Below are positions 50,543-59,267 of a stretch of DNA of 64,000 nucleotides, one piece after another. The stretch's first letter is position 1. Each line of letters starts with the position of its first letter. The DNA is from Candidatus Woesearchaeota archaeon (lineage in GTDB: Archaea; Nanobdellota; Nanobdellia; Woesearchaeales; GCA-023898365). The notes beneath the pieces are model-generated. The model ran no database searches, was not told where the DNA came from, and worked only from the letters and a program-made list of their open reading frames with translations. The translations under genes and the position numbers were made by a program. The stretch spans positions 124,001-188,000 of the forward strand of contig CP060219.1 in NCBI GenBank assembly GCA_023898365.1. Reading direction: 5' to 3'.

Positions 50543-51930
50543 AACGCGTAATTATTTTCATTTCTGTTGCGATAGTGATTTCGCTTATCTTCCTCTTTCC
50601 AAAACAAAGTGATGGATGCGATTGCGCAGGATCATTACTCTCAAAAGAAACCTTATGTCTTGGCATTCCTCTTTGTCAGGAAACGATTGTGGCGGCTCCA
50701 GAAAAAGAACCAACAGCTATTGATCAAACAACCAGTATTCCAAACAGTAGCAATACGACTTCCGTACTGCAGAACTCCACTATCAGTAATACCACAAATC
50801 AAAATCAGTCGCAAGCTGTTGAGCTAGTCACTGAGAACCCTGTTTCCACTTCATCCAACACAAGTTCAAATGAATCACTGGTGTGTTCCGCTGATTGCGC
50901 AACAATTCGTGAACTGCTCAAAGCAACAGAGCTTGGCACGTACGAACAATTTTCAAATTACACGTATAGTAACAATGAGCGAGAAGCAATTGTGCTTGCC
51001 ATCGACACGTCTGAAAGCATGCAGCGTAGAATCGGACATGCAAAAGAAGCAGCAAAACAACTTATCGATCTCATCGGCTATGAAGATAGCGTTCTCATTC
51101 TCTCATTTGATCAAGAAACAAAAATTTCGTATGGGTTTACGAACGACAAAACAGTGCTCAAGAGCCAAATCGATGCATTGACGGTAGGTCTTGGCACTGA
51201 CGGGTATGAGTTATTTAGAAAAACAAATCTTGTCTTAAACACATTTGACGCGCCAGTAAAAAAACTCATCGTTATTACTGATGGTATTTTTTGGGATGAT
51301 GGCACAAACCAAACTGCAATTGAAGCTGCACAAGCCACGTACTGCATAAATATTATTACTCAAGGTGTTGATATCCTCAAGGATAAAAACAAAGAAAAGC
51401 GGATCAAGAATCTAGTAAATGCATGTGGCAGTTATTATTACAGCCCAGAAACCCCTGAAGAATTGTTTACTCTTATGAATTTGATTTATCACGAAATTGA
51501 AGAAGGGTCAAACGAGTTATCCCTTCGCATCAAACTATCACATGACCTGGTTGCAAAAAATGAAAATGTAACCATTTCTAGTCTTGCATTCTCCTCATAC
51601 ACAGGCATGGTCTTGCCGTTTTCAAACGACGCATACTGTATTGAAGCGCCCATTATTACTCTAAATACAAAGGAGTTGTCGACGAAAGGGAGCTGGCAAG
51701 AACTATCAACCAACGATCTTATTCCAGGAGAAAACATTCTTGTTTTACATGCCAAGATCCCCGGATGCAATATTGTAGGTTCAAAAGAATTTGAAGTTAT
51801 CGTACAGCGAAACAAAGATTATGATTTCCTCACCGTTCTATTCATTCTCCTTCTGGTTGGGAGCAGCAGTTATTTCTTTATCAAACCAAAACATGTTCGC
51901 GCAGTTAAGTTGTTCTTCGGGTTTAAATAA
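50539..51930 (+). CDS. VWA-domain surface protein
   Basis: 463 residues. Signal peptide or anchor (~1-20), Cys-containing N-terminus (CDCAGSLLSKETLCLGIPLC), Ser/Thr/Asn-rich stalk, then a von Willebrand A domain with the metal site DTSES (AIDTSESMQRRI, ~155) and the later LIVITDGIFWDD. A beta domain and a C-terminal membrane helix (FLTVLFILLLVGSSSYFFI) follow. VWA domains mediate metal-dependent adhesion. It is translated from the same transcript as the Ig-like protein (ATGA overlap), so they likely form a complex. Confidence 0.85.
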   Translation: MKRVIIFISVAIVISLIFLFPKQSDGCDCAGSLLSKETLCLGIPLCQETIVAAPEKEPTAIDQTTSIPNSSNTTSVLQNSTISNTTNQNQSQAVELVTENPVSTSSNTSSNESLVCSADCATIRELLKATELGTYEQFSNYTYSNNEREAIVLAIDTSESMQRRIGHAKEAAKQLIDLIGYEDSVLILSFDQETKISYGFTNDKTVLKSQIDALTVGLGTDGYELFRKTNLVLNTFDAPVKKLIVITDGIFWDDGTNQTAIEAAQATYCINIITQGVDILKDKNKEKRIKNLVNACGSYYYSPETPEELFTLMNLIYHEIEEGSNELSLRIKLSHDLVAKNENVTISSLAFSSYTGMVLPFSNDAYCIEAPIITLNTKELSTKGSWQELSTNDLIPGENILVLHAKIPGCNIVGSKEFEVIVQRNKDYDFLTVLFILLLVGSSSYFFIKPKHVRAVKLFFGFK

Positions 51931-52121
51931 AAGCAATAAACAGTCTTTCATAAGAGGAAGCGAACTCTCGCAGTGCTCGTTTTTTCACAAAGAATCATTC
52001 TCTTACCAAACAAAAAGCTAATTGCGCAAAAGATAGGAAAATCATCAAAAGAAAAACACATGAAGAGATAAACACGTGAAGAACTTAAAAAAAACACTAT
52101 TAAAAAAATATACGATCGCTC
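51931..52121. other. intergenic region between convergent genes
   Basis: About 190 bases between the VWA gene and the archaellin gene, both ending here. A-rich runs near 52090-52110 read as T-runs on the minus strand and probably end the archaellin transcript. I see no gene or RNA. Confidence 0.4.
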
Positions 52122-53432
52122 TTAACTCATTTTTACTGGCCAGACATACTCCAATTCCTGATTGATCGCTTCAGGAGCAGTAACAACCACTTCTTCAGTT
52201 GTGCCTGTTCTTGGAATAAGTCGAATATCAAATGATTCGCCGCCTTCAATCGAAGAAGGTAAACGGAAATGTATTTTGATGACGTCATCTTCATGAACTG
52301 AACCAAGTGAATAATCAGGTCCACGTTTTGCATAGGTTACTGCGAACGTTCCTTGACCCACAGAAGGAGGTGAAACTGTAAACGTGTCGCCCGCATCAAT
52401 AGTACGCTTAGCAGTCGTCAGACCATACGTTTCTAAATAACCTGCAGGATCACCAGCAAGCGTAGTAAAAGACGTCCTTGACTTGTCAAAGGTTGCACCA
52501 ATCGAAGAAATATCTCCTCCTAAAGGAACGGCGACACCTTCTGTTGAGTTATATTGCACAGAAACATTTCCATCCGATGAGAAGAAAAAGATAGCGTGCG
52601 ACTCATTCAAACCCATCCACTCATACTCTTGATCGTTATCATGATCATTAGCTAAATAGTAAGGATTCCTAAATAGATGCACTTGATTTGCGTTAATGCC
52701 GTTCGAGTTGTTGTTTTTTCCAAAAATAGAAATTAGCCCATATCCGGATATGTTTGTTAAAAAGTTTCCAAACTGACCCCCGCCAGAACCGATAAGTCGA
52801 ACGCCACCAGATGCATTAACAGGCCTCACGTACTGAATTCCTGCACTGGAGACATTGATCATGAGCCATCTTGTTCTCGAAGCTTGACCAAAGCAAGGAT
52901 TCGTGGCAAGATTTCCAACATCACTTCGACAAGATCTCGCAGTTTCATTGATGCCATCGCCGTCAATATCCACATTCAGATTGACAAAGGCAAAAAATCC
53001 AATTTGCACTTTATTTGTCCCATAAAAAGGAGCATGAAGTTCATCAAATTCTTGATCAGAATAAATAGTATACCCCGTAAATGAGTACGCAGCCTCAGCA
53101 TCAACACCAGCATATTGATAGGAAGATGACGCATCGCTTGCACCCGCCAGAATAGTGAGTTGACTTAGTGACATAATATCAGAACCAGGAGTTAAGTGAG
53201 CTACAACTTGGACATCTTCCAAATAACTGTCCGTACCATCAGTAGCAGTAATTTCGGTAACCAGTAAGTGCGAAGCAACATTTGAGTTCACAGAATTTCC
53301 CGCTTGGATGGTAGTTTCTTGAAACGACCCACTCGTTCGAATTATAACTAATGAAACAAATCCAGCAATAATTATCATAGACAAGACGACAAGCACTAAT
53401 CCGAGACCAGCAACAGCTCGCTTTCCAACCAT
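52122..53432 (-). CDS. archaellin (archaeal flagellin)
   Basis: 436 residues from the ATG at 53430-53432. The longer frame to 53495 is excluded because the TATA box (GTTTTATAAATTG, 53466-53478) lies inside it; GGGGTG is the ribosome-binding site. The N-terminus MVGKRAVAGLGLVLVVLSMI is a class III (type IV pilin-like) signal peptide with the hydrophobic core of archaellins, cleaved after the basic residues. A large surface-exposed beta domain follows; archaellins are usually 200-400 residues. No other archaellum gene (arlCDEFGHIJ) is next to it. Confidence 0.8.
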   Translation of the reverse strand: MVGKRAVAGLGLVLVVLSMIIIAGFVSLVIIRTSGSFQETTIQAGNSVNSNVASHLLVTEITATDGTDSYLEDVQVVAHLTPGSDIMSLSQLTILAGASDASSSYQYAGVDAEAAYSFTGYTIYSDQEFDELHAPFYGTNKVQIGFFAFVNLNVDIDGDGINETARSCRSDVGNLATNPCFGQASRTRWLMINVSSAGIQYVRPVNASGGVRLIGSGGGQFGNFLTNISGYGLISIFGKNNNSNGINANQVHLFRNPYYLANDHDNDQEYEWMGLNESHAIFFFSSDGNVSVQYNSTEGVAVPLGGDISSIGATFDKSRTSFTTLAGDPAGYLETYGLTTAKRTIDAGDTFTVSPPSVGQGTFAVTYAKRGPDYSLGSVHEDDVIKIHFRLPSSIEGGESFDIRLIPRTGTTEEVVVTAPEAINQELEYVWPVKMS

Positions 53433-53465
53433 TGGACTACACCCCACGATAATTCGTAAGTTGCA

Positions 53466-53478
53466 CAATTTATAAAAC
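53466..53478 (-). promoter_or_regulatory. TATA box of the archaellin gene
   Basis: GTTTTATAAATTG on the minus strand, about 34 bases before the ATG at 53432. It decides the start codon. Confidence 0.6.
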
Positions 53479-53560
53479 TTCTCATTTAAGGACATGCTGG
53501 CAAGTTGAAGAAATAGTAAAAAACAAAACTATATAAAACAAAGTTTTTGTGCTTTAACCA

Positions 53561-54016
53561 ATGAAAATAAGCAAAGAAGTCATAAACAAAGCCGTTGGTG
53601 TCAAAGAGAGCTCCTGGCTAATTTCAGAACTCGAACTCTATGACATTGATGGTGAAACAGAAGAAGAACTTCGTACGCAAGTTATTGAACACATTATTGA
53701 ATATCTCGAAGATGTAAGCAAAATAGTAGTAGAAGTTGCCCATCCTGAAAACATCACTTCGATGGAAGAAAGCGCTTGTTTTGCTGAAGAAGATATGCAA
53801 GAAGTAGACCTTCTGTTTAGAGACGTACATTATTTGCTGCGAAAGGCACAACGCATAAGGTACCTTCAAAATAAAGAGGAACTTTCTTCCTATCTTCTTG
53901 AATTTGAAACGAATTGGAAAGAACATAAAAAAACGTTCATAACAATGCTTTCAAAACTCGAGAACTGCTGGAAAGAAAAAAAATCCATGCAAAAAACGGG
54001 TGCGTATTTTATATGA
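53561..54016 (+). CDS. helical protein of unknown function, coupled to adenylate kinase
   Basis: 151 residues, acidic, almost entirely helical, no membrane segment. TATA box CTATATAAAAC at 53529-53539 and a leaderless ATG. Its stop overlaps the adenylate kinase start (ATGA), so the two are made together. No motif that I can name; the acidic helices (SMEESACFAEEDMQEVDLLF) suggest a protein-binding role. Confidence 0.65.
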   Translation: MKISKEVINKAVGVKESSWLISELELYDIDGETEEELRTQVIEHIIEYLEDVSKIVVEVAHPENITSMEESACFAEEDMQEVDLLFRDVHYLLRKAQRIRYLQNKEELSSYLLEFETNWKEHKKTFITMLSKLENCWKEKKSMQKTGAYFI

Positions 54017-54546
54017 ACATCATCATTTTTGGGAAACAAGGATGTGGCAAAGGAACACAGGCAGCCAAACTTGCGCAAAAATTTGGCATCCCCGCAGTTT
54101 CTGTTGGCAACCGACTGCGAGAACTCGTCGCTTCTGGAAGTGAATTGGGTTTGAAGTTAAAGTCGTACATGGACAAAGGAGAACTCGTTCCTTTTGAAAT
54201 CAACGTTGCCATTGTTAAGGAACTTATTGATACGCATCCGCAAGGCATGATTCTAGATGGATTTCCAAGAAATAAAGAACAAGCAGCGTGGCTTGCAAAA
54301 GAATGGCAGGTTGACGTCGTTATCGAATTAGAGATATCAGACGAAGAAGCTATACGAAGAATTCTTGAACGAGCAGCGATTGAACATCGAAGCGATGACA
54401 CCCCTGAAGTCATTCAAAAGCGCCTTGACATCTATCATCATGAAACCGAGCCTCTAAAACATTTACTTTCTGCAAAAAAAATAATAATCATTGATGGTTC
54501 TGGCAGCATTGAAGCAGTATTTGAACAAATTTGCAAGAAACTCTAA
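54013..54546 (+). CDS. adk: adenylate kinase, short form
   Basis: 177 residues. P-loop GKQGCGKGTQ (~7-16; the usual Pro is Gln), AMP site MILDGFPRNKEQA and a short LID (ERAAIEHRSDDTPEVIQKRL). The LID lacks the zinc-binding Cys of long adenylate kinases, as in vertebrate AK1. It converts ATP and AMP to two ADP. Archaea more often use an unrelated AdkA, so this is a bacterial/eukaryotic-type enzyme. Translationally coupled to the unknown helical protein. Confidence 0.9.
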   Translation: MNIIIFGKQGCGKGTQAAKLAQKFGIPAVSVGNRLRELVASGSELGLKLKSYMDKGELVPFEINVAIVKELIDTHPQGMILDGFPRNKEQAAWLAKEWQVDVVIELEISDEEAIRRILERAAIEHRSDDTPEVIQKRLDIYHHETEPLKHLLSAKKIIIIDGSGSIEAVFEQICKKL

Positions 54547-54554
54547 ACGTGCAG

Positions 54555-55415
54555 TTAAACGCCAACAAATTTTCTTAACAGCAAACCAAAGAGGAAGCTA
54601 ATGCAAGCAACACCCAGTGAAATTACAGCCATTTCTACAAACCGTCTCCAAAACGAAAGTCCTTTTGCAGTTGTAATGTAAAAGGTGTAGAGTGAAATGA
54701 TCAAGAGCACGACTCCAATCATGACACCAATAGCAACAAAGACGTCAAAAAGCACATACGGCAAAATAAGCAAAACCACGGTTACCACGTACGCGATGCC
54801 CGTATACATTGCACCTTTAAGCGGAGCTTTTCCAACAATATCTTCTTCTCGCGTTGAAAGATAACCTGAGGCTGCCATCGAAAGTGATGCGGCAAAGCCA
54901 GTGATCGCCCCCGTAATAGCAATAAGTTTAGCATCACGAAGTGCAATAGAAAAACCAACAAGAGCTGCAGAAATTTCAACTAGCGCATCATTAAGTCCAA
55001 GCACGACAGAACTTGCGTAGACGAGACGCTCATCTGAAAGCATGCCAATCAAGAGTCGTTCGTGTTTTTCCTCGTCTTTAATGATGGCTTTTGCTTTCGT
55101 GAATTGTTTAACGCGTTCCTTATAAAATTTTGTCGCACCAACTTCTAAACTCTCCATGAAACGAAGAGCGAACGAAACACCAAAAAGAGACGCGAAGAAC
55201 AAAATCATACATTTTCTGAAACGCAAAGGAGCCACATCGATTTTCGAATACGATTTCCAAAACGCGTAATGATGTTGTTCATCCTTTGCAATGGTAAGAA
55301 GAATTTTTTTATTCTTAGGATCCTTTTCTTTTCGAGCAAGAGCTTCGTACACCTGCAAGTCAGTGAGTTCTGCACGCTGCGCTTTATGCACAAAAACTAA
55401 GGAATCTTGATCCAT
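54555..55415 (-). CDS. rubrerythrin-VIT1 fusion (membrane-bound ferritin-like iron transporter)
   Basis: 286 residues from the ATG at 55415; a TTG three codons earlier is less likely because the TATA box (55437-55448) predicts a leaderless start. The N-terminal ~130 residues are a ferritin-like/rubrerythrin bundle with ExxH motifs (DEQHHYAFW and DEEKHERL). The C-terminal part is a VIT1/CCC1-type membrane domain (VVLGLNDALVEISAALVGFS; ASGYLSTREED) with about five helices. The fusion resembles MbfA, which moves iron or manganese out of the cell. Confidence 0.88.
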   Translation of the reverse strand: MDQDSLVFVHKAQRAELTDLQVYEALARKEKDPKNKKILLTIAKDEQHHYAFWKSYSKIDVAPLRFRKCMILFFASLFGVSFALRFMESLEVGATKFYKERVKQFTKAKAIIKDEEKHERLLIGMLSDERLVYASSVVLGLNDALVEISAALVGFSIALRDAKLIAITGAITGFAASLSMAASGYLSTREEDIVGKAPLKGAMYTGIAYVVTVVLLILPYVLFDVFVAIGVMIGVVLLIISLYTFYITTAKGLSFWRRFVEMAVISLGVACISFLFGLLLRKFVGV

Positions 55416-55464
55416 GGAAGGCAAAGAGAGAAGTTGTTTTATAAAAACTTTGAAAATGAAAACA

Positions 55465-56874
55465 CTATTTTTTTAGACGATCGAATTCGACTTCGCTGAC
55501 CGCCTTAGCAGAAATTCCTCTTTTTTGTAAAGCTCGCTCAACAGTAAACGACTTATACCCTCCCTTGCAAATAATAAGGTACGATTTCTTTTTATCAAAA
55601 TCATCAAGCTCGTCAAGAATTTCTGGGAACGAACGCACTTCAAAAGAAGCGCCGAATTTGAGTACTTTTGCATCAGTTCGCAAATCAATAATCGCTAAAT
55701 CAGCAAGCGAAGTAAAAGATAATGTTTCTTCATACAACCCAGCAAAAGTAAGTGACTCGAGGATGAGTTTCTTTGCACGAGCACGAAACGAAGGAATGTG
55801 CTCTTCGTCTTTCTCTTTTGGAGACGTTGCAACAGGACCTTCAGAAAGAGAACAATGTTCCTGAACATGTTCTGAGTACGTAAACGTTCCCGCCCATCTG
55901 GCCAGAGCAATAATATCTTGCTTGTTTTGTGTGAGAAGCGGACGAAATACAGGAACAGGAAATTTCTTTTGAATAAACGCAAGACTCGCACCCGTCTGAC
56001 TCGATTTTTGGCTGAGCACTTCACCCGTTGCAAGCGCAACATACGCATGCTGAGTAATAAGAATGGCAGAAAGTTCATACAGAAAACGTTTAAACGCGAT
56101 TTGTCGAAAACGGGAAGGAACAGCAGACGTAATTTCTTCAGCTACAACAGAAGCATCCACAATAAAGAGTTTTGGCTTGTAATTAAAACAAAAAGTATCA
56201 ACAAGATAATTATAGCCACGCGCAACCTCTTCACGCTGCGCATCACCAGCCGTTTGTACAAATAAAAAATCGATAAGAAAACCACGCTTCAACAATTCAA
56301 TCGCGGCAACAGGACTATCAATCCCACCAGAATACAAGAGCAAGAGTTTCTCTCCGCTACCAGGAGGAAGACCGCCAAGCCCCCGTTCTTGAGAAGCATA
56401 CACAAAACACTCCGATTGACGCACCTCAACAAAAATAGTCACTTCAGGCGTGTGTAAATCAACACCTGCACTTGCTTTGTAAAGCTTTGCGCCAAGCTCC
56501 TTTGCAACATCATCAGAAGAAAACTCGTGTTTACCAGTCCTTGACTTCACCCGCACACGAAACTTCTTGTTTGCAACCAAAGGAAGGCCAAAACGAGTAG
56601 CTTGCATAAGCAACTCATCAAGCGAAGCAAATGAAAACGAGAAAGCAGGAGACAAACTGGCAACAGCAGGCACAAACTTACACGCTTGAAGAACCTCATC
56701 AGGAGAAGAAGAATAAATAATAAAACGACCACCGAAATTCTTAATCCGACCCTTCACACCCTTTCTGCGAAGCGCATCCCTTAGCGCAAACACGTATTTG
56801 CGCTCAAAAATCATTCTCGCACCACGGCTCTTAATACCGAGCTCATCATAGCGAAGGAGGACTGCGTTAATCAT
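55465..56874 (-). CDS. thiI: tRNA 4-thiouridine synthase ThiI with a C-terminal rhodanese domain
   Basis: 469 residues. Ferredoxin-like/THUMP domains (~1-165) are followed by the PP-loop ATP site YSGGIDSPVA (~181-190), a Cys-containing loop (EHVQEHCSLSEGP) and a rhodanese domain (~375-469) with the sulfur-carrying Cys in IICKGGYKS (C436). ThiI adenylates U8 of tRNA and adds sulfur. Bacterial ThiI has the rhodanese domain; most archaeal versions lack it. The gene has a TATA box near 56897-56906. Confidence 0.93.
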   Translation of the reverse strand: MINAVLLRYDELGIKSRGARMIFERKYVFALRDALRRKGVKGRIKNFGGRFIIYSSSPDEVLQACKFVPAVASLSPAFSFSFASLDELLMQATRFGLPLVANKKFRVRVKSRTGKHEFSSDDVAKELGAKLYKASAGVDLHTPEVTIFVEVRQSECFVYASQERGLGGLPPGSGEKLLLLYSGGIDSPVAAIELLKRGFLIDFLFVQTAGDAQREEVARGYNYLVDTFCFNYKPKLFIVDASVVAEEITSAVPSRFRQIAFKRFLYELSAILITQHAYVALATGEVLSQKSSQTGASLAFIQKKFPVPVFRPLLTQNKQDIIALARWAGTFTYSEHVQEHCSLSEGPVATSPKEKDEEHIPSFRARAKKLILESLTFAGLYEETLSFTSLADLAIIDLRTDAKVLKFGASFEVRSFPEILDELDDFDKKKSYLIICKGGYKSFTVERALQKRGISAKAVSEVEFDRLKK

Positions 56875-57017
56875 AAGAAAAGAGAAGTTCCGACCACTTT
56901 ATAATTATTCCCCAATAACTTTTACTAAGACACGTTTCTTTCGTTGACCGTCGAATTCCGATAATCAGCATACCAGAGGATTCATTAATACAGAAAAACA
57001 CATATGAACACCTATTA

Positions 57018-57033
57018 AAGATAAGCTTATCTT
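57018..57033 (-). terminator. perfect 16-base palindrome at the end of the cation-transport operon
   Basis: AAGATAAGCTTATCTT stands about 10-25 bases beyond the antiporter stop, followed on the minus strand by TTTAATAG. It could be a terminator hairpin of the whole operon or a protein-binding site. Confidence 0.4.
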
Positions 57034-57042
57034 AAGCAGATA

Positions 57043-58761
57043 TCACCTGCCTACATGAGTTGGGTGTTCATGTCCTGCCTCTTTTCTTCGATTCAAATGC
57101 TCTAAATGCACCATCTTTTCTTTTATGAATTTGTTTATGTCGGTTTTGTTTTTTTCAATCATTGTTGAAAAATGTTTTCCACCTAAAAAATGAGGCATTA
57201 AAACATATGTTGCGCCTTCATCGTACAATCTAACAGCATCATCTATCTGATGCGACACCACTGCTATAATTGCTTTTTTATTATCCTCTTTAACTTTGTT
57301 TATTAATAACATGTTAGTGTCAATGAGAGGTATTGTCGAGACAACCATTTTTGCCTTAGAAAAGTTAACCTCATTTAGAAATTCAGAATCTTCTGCATCC
57401 CCATATCTGCAATCGTATCCTTCTTTGAATAATTTTGTAATGACTTCAGGATCATAATCAATAATGAGAAATTTCTTCTTTATTTTTTTTAGAGATTCCA
57501 AAATGTCGAACCCGATTCTATTATAACCAACAAGAATAATCTCATGATCGTCTTTCTCATGATACTTATGCTCATCAACTTTTCTTCCTTTTTTTTCAAA
57601 TATGCTTAAATAATTTGATAGTGCTGGATAAAGTTTGTTGGCATACAAGATCATATACGTCGATCCTGCAAACGTTATTAAACCTACTGCAGTGACTAAG
57701 GACAAGATTTCATTACTCACGTGACCTACTGAAACTCCTAAAGCAACAACAATCAAGGAGAATTCGCTTATTTGTGCAACTGTAAGTCCTGCTAAAAAAC
57801 TGTTTCTCTTAGTATAACCCAAGAATCCCATAAGAGTCATTACAATAATTGGATTGCCGATCATCACAAACAGAGAGAAAATCATGATAATGCCAATATT
57901 GTGATATAAATTTGAGAATGTCATTTGTGAGCCCAGCACAATGAAAAATAGAACCAAGAAAAAATCCCTTAAAGGTTTCATTTTTGAACTTATCTCGAAA
58001 TGATAAGGAGATACAGAAAGGGTCATTCCAGCAAGCAGCGCTCCCGCCTCAATAGAAAAATTGAGGTAGTGGAAAATTGTTGCAATGGCAAAACACCAAC
58101 TAATTGAGAATAATAGTAAGAATTCTTGAGATTTGGCAATAATCTTAATTACAGGCGGCATGATATACTTAGTGAAAATGAACAACAACAGCATTGCCCC
58201 CATACCTTTCAAAAAAGATCCTAGAGCTAAAGAAGTTAAACTAGAACCGTTACTAAGAGAAGAAATAACTAATAGAATCCCTATTGCTATGAAATCTTGC
58301 ACAATCAAAAATCCTATAGCTATTCTCCCATATAATGATTCTAGGTCTTTCTTATCAGACAGCAGCTTCATGATAATAATCGTGCTGCTAAAAGTAAGTG
58401 CGATCGCAACATATACTGAAACCAGAGTGGATAGTCCTAATGCTTTTGAGATCAAAAACCCAACTGACGCAGTAAATACTACTTGGCCAATTCCTGTGAT
58501 AAGGGATATTTTTCCAACATCTTTTATCACTTTTGGATTTAAATTTAAACCCACAAAAAATAATAGCAGTGCAACTCCTATCTGAGAAAAAGCAGTCAGC
58601 GTATCAGAAGAATCAATTATGTTTAAGACAAAAGGACCAACAATGATGCCGCTCAAGATGTACCCTATTATTGCTGGCTGCTTCAGAAGTCTTACAAAAC
58701 CAGTAATAGCTACTGTTATAACAAGTATTTTGCTTAACTCAACAAATATATCTGAACTCAT
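57043..58761 (-). CDS. CPA2-family monovalent cation/proton antiporter with RCK (TrkA-N) domain
   Basis: 572 residues. About 12 membrane helices in the first ~380 residues (SGIIVGPFVLNI; GALLAGMTLSVSPY), then a Rossmann-type TrkA-N domain (~405-540, DDHEIILVGYNRIGFD, with an N at the second Gly of the GxGxxG pattern). KefB-like; exchanges K+ or Na+ for H+. The RCK domain suggests nucleotide control. It is the last gene of the island operon, 8 bases after the CBS gene. Noticeably AT-richer than flanking genes. Confidence 0.9.
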   Translation of the reverse strand: MSSDIFVELSKILVITVAITGFVRLLKQPAIIGYILSGIIVGPFVLNIIDSSDTLTAFSQIGVALLLFFVGLNLNPKVIKDVGKISLITGIGQVVFTASVGFLISKALGLSTLVSVYVAIALTFSSTIIIMKLLSDKKDLESLYGRIAIGFLIVQDFIAIGILLVISSLSNGSSLTSLALGSFLKGMGAMLLLFIFTKYIMPPVIKIIAKSQEFLLLFSISWCFAIATIFHYLNFSIEAGALLAGMTLSVSPYHFEISSKMKPLRDFFLVLFFIVLGSQMTFSNLYHNIGIIMIFSLFVMIGNPIIVMTLMGFLGYTKRNSFLAGLTVAQISEFSLIVVALGVSVGHVSNEILSLVTAVGLITFAGSTYMILYANKLYPALSNYLSIFEKKGRKVDEHKYHEKDDHEIILVGYNRIGFDILESLKKIKKKFLIIDYDPEVITKLFKEGYDCRYGDAEDSEFLNEVNFSKAKMVVSTIPLIDTNMLLINKVKEDNKKAIIAVVSHQIDDAVRLYDEGATYVLMPHFLGGKHFSTMIEKNKTDINKFIKEKMVHLEHLNRRKEAGHEHPTHVGR

Positions 58762-58769
58762 TTTATTGA

Positions 58770-59267
58770 TTAATAGTCTTTTAACAATTTTATAATACTG
58801 CTTGGAGTGACAACACCAATTACCTTGTCGTTTTCATTGAGAACAGGAACATATTCAAATCCTTTTTTCCCCACTAATTTTATCACTTTATTGATTGGAG
58901 TGTCAGCTCTGACAAATGATTTGTGCTTATTTATCATACTTATAGCTGATTTGTGGAGAAATTCTCTTCTATACCCAATGTTAAGTAGTTGAACAAGTGG
59001 TTCGTATTTAACTTGCTGCAAAAAGAGCCTAACAATATCATTATCACTAATTTCTCCTAAAAACTTTTTTTCTTTTGTCACAACAATACATGCATTCACG
59101 TGCTCTTTCTCCAGTTTTTTCAGTATCTTCTTCACCGTATCATCGGGATACAATAATACTGGCTTAACCATTGCATCTTTCGCACATAATTGCTTAACTT
59201 CTAATTCGCTACGCAACCTTTCTGCATGTTCTCTTCTTTTGACTTGAAAATCCGTTAACTCACTCAT
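58770..59267 (-). CDS. CBS-pair protein
   Basis: 165 residues with two CBS motifs (VKPVLLYPDDTVKKILKKLE...LGEISDNDIVRLFL and FVRADTPINKVIKLV...VIGVVTPSSIIKLL). CBS pairs bind adenosyl ligands and regulate transporters. The start overlaps the ATPase stop (ATGA), and it precedes the antiporter, so it is likely a regulator of these transporters. Confidence 0.88.
   Translation of the reverse strand: MSELTDFQVKRREHAERLRSELEVKQLCAKDAMVKPVLLYPDDTVKKILKKLEKEHVNACIVVTKEKKFLGEISDNDIVRLFLQQVKYEPLVQLLNIGYRREFLHKSAISMINKHKSFVRADTPINKVIKLVGKKGFEYVPVLNENDKVIGVVTPSSIIKLLKDY

Noticed and set aside
53433..53495. N-terminal extension of the archaellin
   Set aside because: The TATA box lies inside it and the class III signal peptide begins at 53432.
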